Positions 1-5,617 of a stretch of DNA of 8,004 nucleotides are shown piece by piece. The position numbers were made by a program, and so were the translations under genes. The notes under the pieces were generated by a model. The model saw only the letters and a program-made list of their open reading frames with translations. It did no database searches and was not told where the DNA came from. This stretch comes from Candidatus Aenigmatarchaeota archaeon (GTDB taxonomy: Archaea > Aenigmatarchaeota > Aenigmatarchaeia > JACPZZ01), in assembly GCA_016202795.1 (NCBI GenBank), contig JACQNY010000133.1, positions 1-8,004 of the forward strand. Direction: 5' to 3'. Position 1 is the first letter of the stretch. Every line of letters starts with the position of its first letter.

Positions 1-119
1 GAAACGTTTTTGTCCATGTGGTAACCGGAATCGTCAGGACCGCGATATGCGATTATATCGCACATCTTTTTGATTAGTTGTTTATCCTCTAACCCTACGA
101 AACCTGCGATGCCGCACAT
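1..119 (-). CDS. Asparagine synthetase (glutamine-hydrolysing)-type amidotransferase, N-terminal fragment
   Basis: Only the first 39 codons lie in the window; the rest is beyond base 1. The protein begins MCGIAGFVG, so Cys2 becomes the N-terminal nucleophile of a class II (Ntn) glutamine amidotransferase once Met1 is removed. The family motif RGPDD follows at residues 26-30. This pair of motifs is diagnostic of AsnB-type enzymes, which release ammonia from glutamine and pass it to an ATP-activated carboxylate. The start is fixed by the catalytic Cys2. The ATG overlaps the TAA stop of the upstream glycosyltransferase by one base (TAATG), so the two are probably translationally coupled. Inside a glycan cluster such enzymes may amidate a sugar carboxylate (WbpS type) instead of aspartate; the C-terminal synthetase domain that could decide this is not visible. 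The family call is strong; the substrate is unknown. Confidence 0.88.
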   Translation of the reverse strand, partial: MCGIAGFVGLEDKQLIKKMCDIIAYRGPDDSGYHMDKNV

Positions 120-1075
120 TATCTTTCCCTCTTTCCGTTTACTTCTTTTGTGATGTAATCGCTATACATTTTACCCACTTCTTGCCACGTGCGTACTTTA
201 AATCTGCGCGCGCCTGACGAAAGCCTTTTCATAAGTTTCCTGTTATTCATCAACGTTATTATGCCTTCCCTCAAGTTGTTTGTTAAATATGCGTTTTTGT
301 TATGGGTCAATACGAAATTCAACTTGCCTTTTATTCCGAGTATAACCTTGCCCGCTTTCAGGTATTCGTACATTTTAAGCGTGCTGTCAGCATCCATTGT
401 TAAAACCAAAACATCGGAAGCCTTAAGGTAACGCGGCAAATTGTTGTTTCGAACCTTACCAAGCATATGTACATTGCTTCCGACGCGTTCTTTAAATTCT
501 CTGTCACGTTCGCCTATAATGTATAGCTCGCATTCCAGTCCTTCAACGGCTTTTATCAGCCTGTCCACACGCTTGTTGTAGGATATCGTTCCGGAATATA
601 AAATTTTAAACGCGCCTTTTAGTTTTACCGGTTTCCTGTTTTCAAAATTGTCATTCACACCTTGAGGAAAAAATTTTATCTCTTTACCCCATCTACGCGC
701 CTTTTCCACGCGGTACATGCTCTGTGTTGTGACGATATCGGTATTCTTTATTATGAATTTCTCCAAAAACGATACCAATATTTTATTATACTTCTTTGGC
801 ATTATATCCTGGTAATCGTCCACCCAATCGTGAATTATCGGGGCCCGAATCAGACCTAGTTTTTTCAACAATGTGGGAAAAAATCCTATCATGCCGGCGG
901 AAATTACAACGTCAGGTTTAAACGATTTGTATCTTGAATAAAAATCTTTCCAGTCCTTTTTCAACACATGGTCGATTGTATGCCTGTTTTTCTCCAACAA
1001 ACCAGGCATCCTGTCCCAGCGGTACGGGCTGTATTCCGAGTATTTCGTATTGTGGGCTATTATCTGTATCCGCAT
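119..1075 (-). CDS. Short GT-B fold glycosyltransferase (GT4-like)
   Basis: A 318-residue protein, shorter than the roughly 370 residues usual for GT4 enzymes. The N-terminal half (about 1-150) carries a Rossmann-like acceptor domain with KPDVVISAG at 53-61 and HDWVDD at 82-87. The C-terminal half has the donor-domain strand FKILYSGTISYNKRVD at 156-171, followed by ECELYIIGE and DVLVLTMDADSTLKMYEYLKAGK near 221-243. Glu237 in KMYEYL fits the second Glu of the GT4 EX7E motif. The position for the first Glu is Ala229, flanked by Asp228 and Asp230, so the motif is degenerate. There is no signal peptide or membrane span, so it probably acts at the cytoplasmic face on a lipid-linked or protein acceptor. 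A TATA box lies about 26 bases before the ATG and no Shine-Dalgarno site is present, which suggests a leaderless message separate from the epimerase genes upstream. Donor and acceptor sugars cannot be read from the sequence. Confidence 0.82.
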   Translation of the reverse strand: MRIQIIAHNTKYSEYSPYRWDRMPGLLEKNRHTIDHVLKKDWKDFYSRYKSFKPDVVISAGMIGFFPTLLKKLGLIRAPIIHDWVDDYQDIMPKKYNKILVSFLEKFIIKNTDIVTTQSMYRVEKARRWGKEIKFFPQGVNDNFENRKPVKLKGAFKILYSGTISYNKRVDRLIKAVEGLECELYIIGERDREFKERVGSNVHMLGKVRNNNLPRYLKASDVLVLTMDADSTLKMYEYLKAGKVILGIKGKLNFVLTHNKNAYLTNNLREGIITLMNNRKLMKRLSSGARRFKVRTWQEVGKMYSDYITKEVNGKRER

Positions 1076-1097
1076 AAAGAAGACAACTGGTGTTTAA

Positions 1098-1106
1098 AAT
1101 ATAAAG
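1098..1106 (-). promoter_or_regulatory. Archaeal-type TATA box for the glycosyltransferase/amidotransferase unit
   Basis: On the minus strand this reads CTTTATATT, close to the archaeal box A consensus YTTTATATA. Its centre is about 26-27 bases before the A of the glycosyltransferase ATG at 1075, the usual TATA-to-start-site distance in archaea, so transcription would begin at or next to the ATG. The bases just before the ATG are pyrimidine-rich (GTCTTCTTT) with no ribosome-binding motif, which agrees with a leaderless transcript. No strong BRE is obvious upstream. The placement is inferred from sequence alone. Confidence 0.6.
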
Positions 1107-1117
1107 AATATTTCAGA

Positions 1118-1142
1118 TATAGGAAATCAATGATTTCCTATA
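1118..1142. repeat. Perfect 25-base palindrome (12-base arms, 1-base centre)
   Basis: Arms TATAGGAAATCA and TGATTTCCTATA flank a single A. It sits in the 76-base gap between the stop of the epimerase gene (1152) and the next ATG (1075), starting 12 bases upstream of the TATA box. As DNA it could be an operator for a dimeric regulator, at about -43 to -67 from the predicted start site. As RNA it would form an 11-base-pair stem with a 3-base loop after the epimerase stop codon, so a terminator or 3'-end stabilising hairpin is the alternative. No clear T-run follows directly, which weakens the intrinsic-terminator reading. The symmetry is certain; the function is not. Confidence 0.75.
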
Positions 1143-1151
1143 CACGAGAAC

Positions 1152-2117
1152 TCAAGGAGTTTTCGTTGCAAACCCTTTGTACCATTCTATGGTTTTCTTT
1201 AGCCCGTTTTCCATGCTCGTTTTCGGTTCCCAGCCTATCCTGCTCTTTATGTGCTCGATGTTTGCCCGTAAAGCTCTTAAGTCGCCGGGCCTTGGTTCCT
1301 TGTAGGTAACCTTTGATTTTGAGTTGGTGGCGCTGATTATTTTGTCTGCAAGGTCATTGATCGACGTCTCTTTTCCCGTTCCTATGTTAAACGTCTCTCC
1401 TGCAGACGCTCTACGATTCTCAATAACCATCTTATACGCATTCACCGCGTCGGTTACGTACATGAAATCGCGGGTTTGTTTGCCGTCGCCGTCAATCGTT
1501 AGCGGCTTGTTCCTAAGGGCGCTGTCTATGAATGCCGGTATTACAGCTGAGTAACCCCATATGTTTTGATTTTCTCCGTAGGTGTTGAAATTCCTTATCG
1601 ATGTCACAGGATATTTGTACCACTCCCACATTGACATGCAGTGCTTTTCGCAGGCGAGTTTCGTAACGGCGTACGTACTGGTTGGGTTTAACGGATGGTT
1701 TTCGTCCATGGGAACGTATTTTGGATTGCCGTAAACTTCGGGCGACGATGCATATACCAGGAAAGGTTGCGTCTTGGACGCCAATAATGTTTGCGCCAGC
1801 TGGAAAGTTCCCTTTTCGTTGTTGTTGAAATACTTCCACGGGTCGTCTATAGATTCTGGTATCGAAACGGACGCAGCCAGATGCACAACAACATCCGGCT
1901 CGATTTTATCGATTGTTTTTTTATCCAGGTTGGCATAATCCATTTTCAGAAGTCCAAATTTGTTTTTGTCGATAGGTTTGATAAACGGGTCTTTGGAAAG
2001 GAAATTCCGTGAGAAATCGTCTATTCCGGTTATTTTTTCAACGGTTTTAATTTTCAAAAGAGCGTCTACGAGATGAACTCCGTAAAGGCCGGCCGCGCCT
2101 GTGATTATTACTCTCAT
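1152..2117 (-). CDS. NAD-dependent UDP-sugar epimerase/dehydratase, UDP-glucose 4-epimerase type
   Basis: A 321-residue extended short-chain dehydrogenase/reductase. The NAD-binding glycine motif is GAAGLYG at 7-13, a variant of the usual GGAGFIG. The active site is visible as YASSPEVYG (Ser124/Ser125) and the YxxxK pair Tyr149/Lys153 in YAVTK; these numbers match E. coli GalE. RNFNTYG (175-181) and GDGKQTRDFMYVTD (210-223) are substrate-domain motifs shared by GalE and WbpP-type 4-epimerases. The likely reaction is C4 epimerisation of UDP-Glc/UDP-Gal, an N-acetyl form or a uronic form; which one cannot be decided here. I chose the ATG at 2117, not an in-frame ATG at 2243: the protein then starts at the beta strand of the Rossmann fold, and the ATG overlaps the preceding gene's TGA as ATGA. 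A purine-rich GGGAGAG lies just upstream. It is the last gene of the three-epimerase run. Confidence 0.87.
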   Translation of the reverse strand: MRVIITGAAGLYGVHLVDALLKIKTVEKITGIDDFSRNFLSKDPFIKPIDKNKFGLLKMDYANLDKKTIDKIEPDVVVHLAASVSIPESIDDPWKYFNNNEKGTFQLAQTLLASKTQPFLVYASSPEVYGNPKYVPMDENHPLNPTSTYAVTKLACEKHCMSMWEWYKYPVTSIRNFNTYGENQNIWGYSAVIPAFIDSALRNKPLTIDGDGKQTRDFMYVTDAVNAYKMVIENRRASAGETFNIGTGKETSINDLADKIISATNSKSKVTYKEPRPGDLRALRANIEHIKSRIGWEPKTSMENGLKKTIEWYKGFATKTP

Positions 2118-3142
2118 TTGGTACTCTCCCACTTTATCTGCCTTCTGATGCCTTCCTCCTTGGAAACTTTCGGCTGCCAGCCAAATATTTTTTTCGCCTT
2201 TCCTGTGTTGCTTATGTAGACTTTTTGGTCGGCTGGTCTCCACTCGCCGAACTCGTATACAGGCTTTTTCCCGGTCTCCTTTTGTACGAATTCCATAAGT
2301 TCCAACAACGATATCGCATTATCTTTTCCTCCGCCCATGTTGAACACCTGGCCTTTTGTGGCCGATATTTTTCCCGTCGCGTTTTCGATGGCTTCCACGA
2401 CGTCTTTGATGTGAAGTATGTCTCTGATCTGTTTGCCGTCGCCGAATATAGTTATTTTTTTGTCATTCAATATCCTGCTCACAAACCAGCTTACCCAGCC
2501 CTGGTCTTCAAGAGACTTTTGCATCTCGCCGTACATGCACGAACAGCGGAAGACAATCGTCTTGGAGCCGTATGTCCTGTAATAATCCACAAAATACGCA
2601 TCCGCAACATACTTTGAACATCCGTACGGACTTTCCGGATCGACCGGAAAATCTTCGGCTATCCCATTCTTGTATTTGCTGCCCTCGAACTCGTATCTGG
2701 TCTGTTTTTCTTCGACCTTCATGCCATGTATGTTTCCATAAACTTTGTTAGTTGATGTGTACAATAGTATGGCATTATCCGCGACTTGGCGGGCCGCTTC
2801 AACAACGTTGAACGAGCCGATTGCATTTGTAGAAAAATCGTGAACCGGGTTTTTAATCGATGTCGTGACCGCGGTCTGCGCCGCAAGGTGGTAAATTGCG
2901 TCCGCACCTTTTATGTTGTTTTTCACATCGCTAAAATTTGCCACCGACTTCCTTACGAATTCCAGCTCCTTTGATTTTACTTTGCCGTCGAATTTCTGTC
3001 TGAGATATTCCATATTTTCTATTACCCTTCCACCGGGTCTGCTCAAATCGTCGATAACCCGTACACTATGCCCCTCGGTTAGAAGTTTTTCTACTAGGTT
3101 GGATCCGACAAAACCCGCCCCGCCTGTAACTACGCAAAACAT
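2114..3142 (-). CDS. CDP-paratose/CDP-tyvelose 2-epimerase homologue
   Basis: A 342-residue extended SDR, near the length of the tyvelose epimerase family (RfbE/Tyv, about 338). The NAD motif is GGAGFVG at 7-13. The catalytic strand is TSTNKVYG at 129-136, with Tyr173/Lys177 in SPYGCSK. Features particular to this subfamily are the insert with GIAEDFPVDPESPYGCSK, the run FRCSCMYG (198-205), EDQGWVSWF (212-220), GDGKQIRDILHI (234-245), FNMGGG (267-272) and WRPADQKVYIS (301-311). Characterised members invert C2 of CDP-3,6-dideoxyglucose derivatives. No CDP-glucose synthase, 4,6-dehydratase or deoxygenation genes are in this window, so the true substrate may be another nucleotide sugar or those genes lie elsewhere. 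The gene follows the decarboxylase by 13 bases and overlaps the next epimerase by 4. GGCGGT three bases before the ATG is a plausible ribosome-binding site. Confidence 0.82.
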   Translation of the reverse strand: MFCVVTGGAGFVGSNLVEKLLTEGHSVRVIDDLSRPGGRVIENMEYLRQKFDGKVKSKELEFVRKSVANFSDVKNNIKGADAIYHLAAQTAVTTSIKNPVHDFSTNAIGSFNVVEAARQVADNAILLYTSTNKVYGNIHGMKVEEKQTRYEFEGSKYKNGIAEDFPVDPESPYGCSKYVADAYFVDYYRTYGSKTIVFRCSCMYGEMQKSLEDQGWVSWFVSRILNDKKITIFGDGKQIRDILHIKDVVEAIENATGKISATKGQVFNMGGGKDNAISLLELMEFVQKETGKKPVYEFGEWRPADQKVYISNTGKAKKIFGWQPKVSKEEGIRRQIKWESTK

Positions 3143-3155
3143 TAAACCGCCTTCA

Positions 3156-4193
3156 TCAATCTTTACCGGCCTTTACCCACCGAATAGTTTTTTCGAGGCC
3201 GCCTTCCAAGCCCATATTGGGTCCCCATTGAAGAATTTTCTTGGCTTTTGTTATGTCCGGTTTTCTCCTGGTCGGATCGTCCGTAATATCGTAAGCCGGC
3301 CTGGTATTTATGAGTTTCGAAGAAGAGTTTGTCAGTCTCAATATGGCTCTTATGAGGTTATTTATGCTTACCTCGTCATCGCTTCCTATGTTAAAAACTT
3401 CCCCATTTATGCCGGTCTTAAGCAATAATTTCAACAACCCGGCAACCTGGTCTGTTATGTAGCAGAAACTGCGTGTCTGCTCGCCATTGCCGTAAATATT
3501 GATTGGCCTGTCGTTAATTGCAAGATAAACAAATTTTATCAGCGCCCTGCCGTAACCTGTTGGGTTTTTGGTATCAAGTCTCGGACCATACGTATTGAAT
3601 ATCCGCGCCACGCGAACAGGAACACCAAATTGTTTCCAGTAAGAATAACAATACGCCTCGGCGCATCGCTTACTTTCATCGTACATCGACCGGGGTCCGA
3701 AAGAGTTAACATAACCGTAATAACTTTCCGGCGTAGGGACCATTTCTTCCGGCGGGTTTCCGTAAATTTCACTTGTGCTCGTAAACAAAAAACTTTTTAC
3801 TTTTTGTTTCGCAGCGAGCTCGAGCATTCTTTTTGTTCCTATTACGCCTGAGTCCAGCGTTTCTATTGGAAATTTCTGGTACAGCGGCGGCGACGCGATG
3901 CTTGCCATGTGCACTATGAAATCGAATTTTTCCTCGGGTTCGAATTTTTCCACCGGCACTTTCATGAACTTGAATTTTTTTTCTCTTTTAAGATGTTCTA
4001 TGTTTTTTTCGTCGCCTGATGAAAGGTTATCAACACACACAACGCGTCCGCCCATGGATATCAGCGCGTCGCAGAACCAGCTGCCTATAAAACCTGCGCC
4101 GCCTGTTACAAGAAAATTATTTCCGCCCACTTGCCTTGATAGTGTGCCCAGAGAATTTTTAATCTCTTCCAGATCCCTTTCCAAGCCGTTCAT
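3156..4193 (-). CDS. UDP-glucuronate decarboxylase (UDP-xylose synthase) homologue
   Basis: A 345-residue extended SDR. After a polar, helix-prone stretch of about 25 residues comes the NAD motif GGAGFIG (31-37). The UXS family pattern is clear: HMASIASPP (95-103), TSTSEIYGNP (138-147) with catalytic Thr140 and Glu142, ESYYGYVNSFGPRSMYDESKR (156-176) with Tyr171/Lys175, VRVARIFNTYGPR (193-205), GEQTRSFCYITD (237-248) with Arg241, and a C-terminal RRKPDITKAKKILQW. Enzymes of this type oxidise UDP-glucuronate at C4, lose CO2 and reduce the 4-keto intermediate to UDP-xylose, with NAD kept bound. The divergent neighbour encodes the type of dehydrogenase that makes UDP-glucuronate, which supports the call. 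It is the first gene of the leftward epimerase unit. A decarboxylase that stops at the 4-keto sugar is the main alternative. Confidence 0.82.
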   Translation of the reverse strand: MNGLERDLEEIKNSLGTLSRQVGGNNFLVTGGAGFIGSWFCDALISMGGRVVCVDNLSSGDEKNIEHLKREKKFKFMKVPVEKFEPEEKFDFIVHMASIASPPLYQKFPIETLDSGVIGTKRMLELAAKQKVKSFLFTSTSEIYGNPPEEMVPTPESYYGYVNSFGPRSMYDESKRCAEAYCYSYWKQFGVPVRVARIFNTYGPRLDTKNPTGYGRALIKFVYLAINDRPINIYGNGEQTRSFCYITDQVAGLLKLLLKTGINGEVFNIGSDDEVSINNLIRAILRLTNSSSKLINTRPAYDITDDPTRRKPDITKAKKILQWGPNMGLEGGLEKTIRWVKAGKD

Positions 4194-4196
4194 GAT

Positions 4197-4202
4197 TCAC
4201 CT
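4197..4202 (-). promoter_or_regulatory. Shine-Dalgarno site for the decarboxylase gene
   Basis: The minus strand reads AGGTGA, three bases before the ATG at 4193. It is complementary to the conserved ATCACCTCC tail of archaeal and bacterial 16S rRNA and supports this start codon. It implies at least a short 5' leader, in tension with a fully leaderless message from the TATA-like box centred near 4221; a slightly more upstream AAATATAG (about 4225-4232) would give a start site near 4202 that just includes it. Confidence 0.6.
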
Positions 4203-4216
4203 ATATATAAATGACG

Positions 4217-4225
4217 ATTTATAAC
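4217..4225. promoter_or_regulatory. Candidate bidirectional TATA box between the divergent operons
   Basis: ATTTATAAC on the plus strand, GTTATAAAT on the minus strand, in the AT-rich divergent gap. Its centre (about 4221) lies 28 bases before the leftward ATG at 4193 and 29 bases before the rightward ATG at 4250, so one near-symmetrical box could serve both arms. A second TATA-like stretch, TATATATAA at 4202-4210, is too close to the leftward ATG and would start rightward transcription near 4232. This is a geometric argument; no transcript data support it. Confidence 0.5.
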
Positions 4226-4249
4226 TATATTTCCAGTCTAGTTGATTTT

Positions 4250-5617
4250 ATGAATGTGTTGTCTCTTGACCGTAAGGATGTACCCGACGCAATCAAAAAA
4301 GGGGACGTAACTATATGCGTGGTTGGCGGCGGTTATGTTGGCCTGCCGTTTGCTGCGTTATACGCTGATCTGGGTGCGAAAGTTTTCGTGTGCAACCGGG
4401 ACCAGAAAAAAGTTGACACCACAAATGCGGGGAAAACATACATTTATGAAGTGGGCCTGGATAATCTAGTAAAAAGTGCGGTTTCAAAAGGAAATCTTGT
4501 TGCGACAACAAACGTAGAAGACGCTGTCGCCAAGAGCGATATAATTTTTATAACCGTTGGCACGCCTGTTACCCAGGAAGGCTTCCTCGACGACTCGCAG
4601 ATAAGAGCCGCCGCGAAAAGCATCGGCTCTTCGATGAAAAAAGGCTCGCTAGTTGTTTTGCGAAGTACTGTTAACCCGGGAACTACCGAAAATGTGTTGT
4701 TGCCCGTGCTTGAAAATTCTTCGGGTATGAAGTTAGGGGAGTTCGGCCTAGCCGACGCCCCTGAGCGCCTGCAAGAGGGTAAAGCGCTGGAAGGTTTGAA
4801 AACCGAAGCGACCGTGATTGGCGGCAACAAATTCCACACAAAAAGCGCTGAAATAGCTGCGGGCGTTTTTGACATGCTTGGCGTGCCTGTGTCTATTGTA
4901 TCATACCCGGCAACTTCCGAATTTTCAAAATTCGTCTGGAATTATCTGCTTGATTCTGCTATATCGGACGCACAGATAATAGCCCAGATTTGTGAAAAAC
5001 TCGGCATAGATTTTATGGAAGTGCGTAATACAGCAAACACAGACCCGCGAATTCGTATGATGGTGGCGGGCCCGGGCTCCGGAGGCTCATGCTTCCCGAA
5101 AGATGTGACTGCGATGTTTGCCATGGCAAAAAAACTTGGCATAGAGCAAAATTCCTTGAAATCTGTTGAGCTGGTTAGGATTATCAACGGGCATGTCATG
5201 GCCGAGCATGTTGCTTCTTTGGTAGAGGCTGTGTTAAAGGAAAAAAACATCGCTTTAAAAGACGCGTCTATAGGGGCGCTTGGCCTTGCATTCAAAGGTG
5301 AGACAGACGACACGCGCGAATCGCCTGCGCTCAGGGTAATAGACATATTGAAGAAAAAATGCGGTTCTGTCGAAGCCTACGACCCATTCGTAAAAAATGT
5401 TGAAGGGATTTCCATCACAAAAACATGGCAGGATGCAATAAAAAACAAGGACTGTTGCGTGATATTAACCGACCACAAGGAATTTTTCAGGATACCGCCC
5501 GAGGAGTTAAAGAAAAATCTAAGGAACAATTGTCTCGTTGATTCGAGGCACATAATCGATATCGGCGCCGCAAGAAAGCTTTTCATATACAGAGGCGTAG
5601 GCCGTGGTGCAAGATGA
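4250..5617 (+). CDS. UDP-sugar 6-dehydrogenase (UDP-glucose/UDP-ManNAc dehydrogenase family)
   Basis: A 455-residue enzyme that oxidises a UDP-hexose at C6 to the uronic acid in two NAD-dependent steps. In order: NAD motif VVGGGYVGLP (24-33), RSTVNPGTT (138-146) with Thr140, APERLQEG (170-177) with Glu172, SEFSKFVWNYLLDS (225-238) with Lys227 and Asn231, GGSCFPKD (278-285) with the thioester-forming Cys281, and the C-terminal UDP-binding domain with LAFKGETDDTRESPA. All expected catalytic residues are present. Substrate specificity between UDP-Glc, UDP-GlcNAc and UDP-ManNAc cannot be fixed; the UXS homologue next door favours UDP-Glc. I prefer the ATG at 4250 to the in-frame ATG at 4211: the TATA-like box at 4217-4225 would lie inside the longer version, and neither ATG has a Shine-Dalgarno site. 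The longer form would add 13 residues. Its TGA overlaps the next ATG (ATGA). Confidence 0.88.
   Translation: MNVLSLDRKDVPDAIKKGDVTICVVGGGYVGLPFAALYADLGAKVFVCNRDQKKVDTTNAGKTYIYEVGLDNLVKSAVSKGNLVATTNVEDAVAKSDIIFITVGTPVTQEGFLDDSQIRAAAKSIGSSMKKGSLVVLRSTVNPGTTENVLLPVLENSSGMKLGEFGLADAPERLQEGKALEGLKTEATVIGGNKFHTKSAEIAAGVFDMLGVPVSIVSYPATSEFSKFVWNYLLDSAISDAQIIAQICEKLGIDFMEVRNTANTDPRIRMMVAGPGSGGSCFPKDVTAMFAMAKKLGIEQNSLKSVELVRIINGHVMAEHVASLVEAVLKEKNIALKDASIGALGLAFKGETDDTRESPALRVIDILKKKCGSVEAYDPFVKNVEGISITKTWQDAIKNKDCCVILTDHKEFFRIPPEELKKNLRNNCLVDSRHIIDIGAARKLFIYRGVGRGAR

Noticed and set aside
2118..2243. In-frame upstream ATG extending the GalE-type epimerase by 42 residues
   Set aside because: The extension lies wholly inside the preceding epimerase gene, is basic and unlike the family, and the ATG at 2117 forms a standard ATGA overlap directly before the Rossmann strand.
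2913..3428. 171-residue open frame on the plus strand
   Set aside because: It is antisense to two well-supported epimerase genes and shows no family resemblance or ribosome-binding site.
4202..4211. TTTATATATA on the minus strand as TATA box for the decarboxylase gene
   Set aside because: Its centre is only about 14 bases from the ATG, so transcription would start inside the gene past the only ATG and past the AGGTGA ribosome-binding site.
4444..5346. Open frames of 143 and 134 residues antisense to the dehydrogenase
   Set aside because: Ser/Pro-rich complement of a highly conserved enzyme gene; no independent coding signal.
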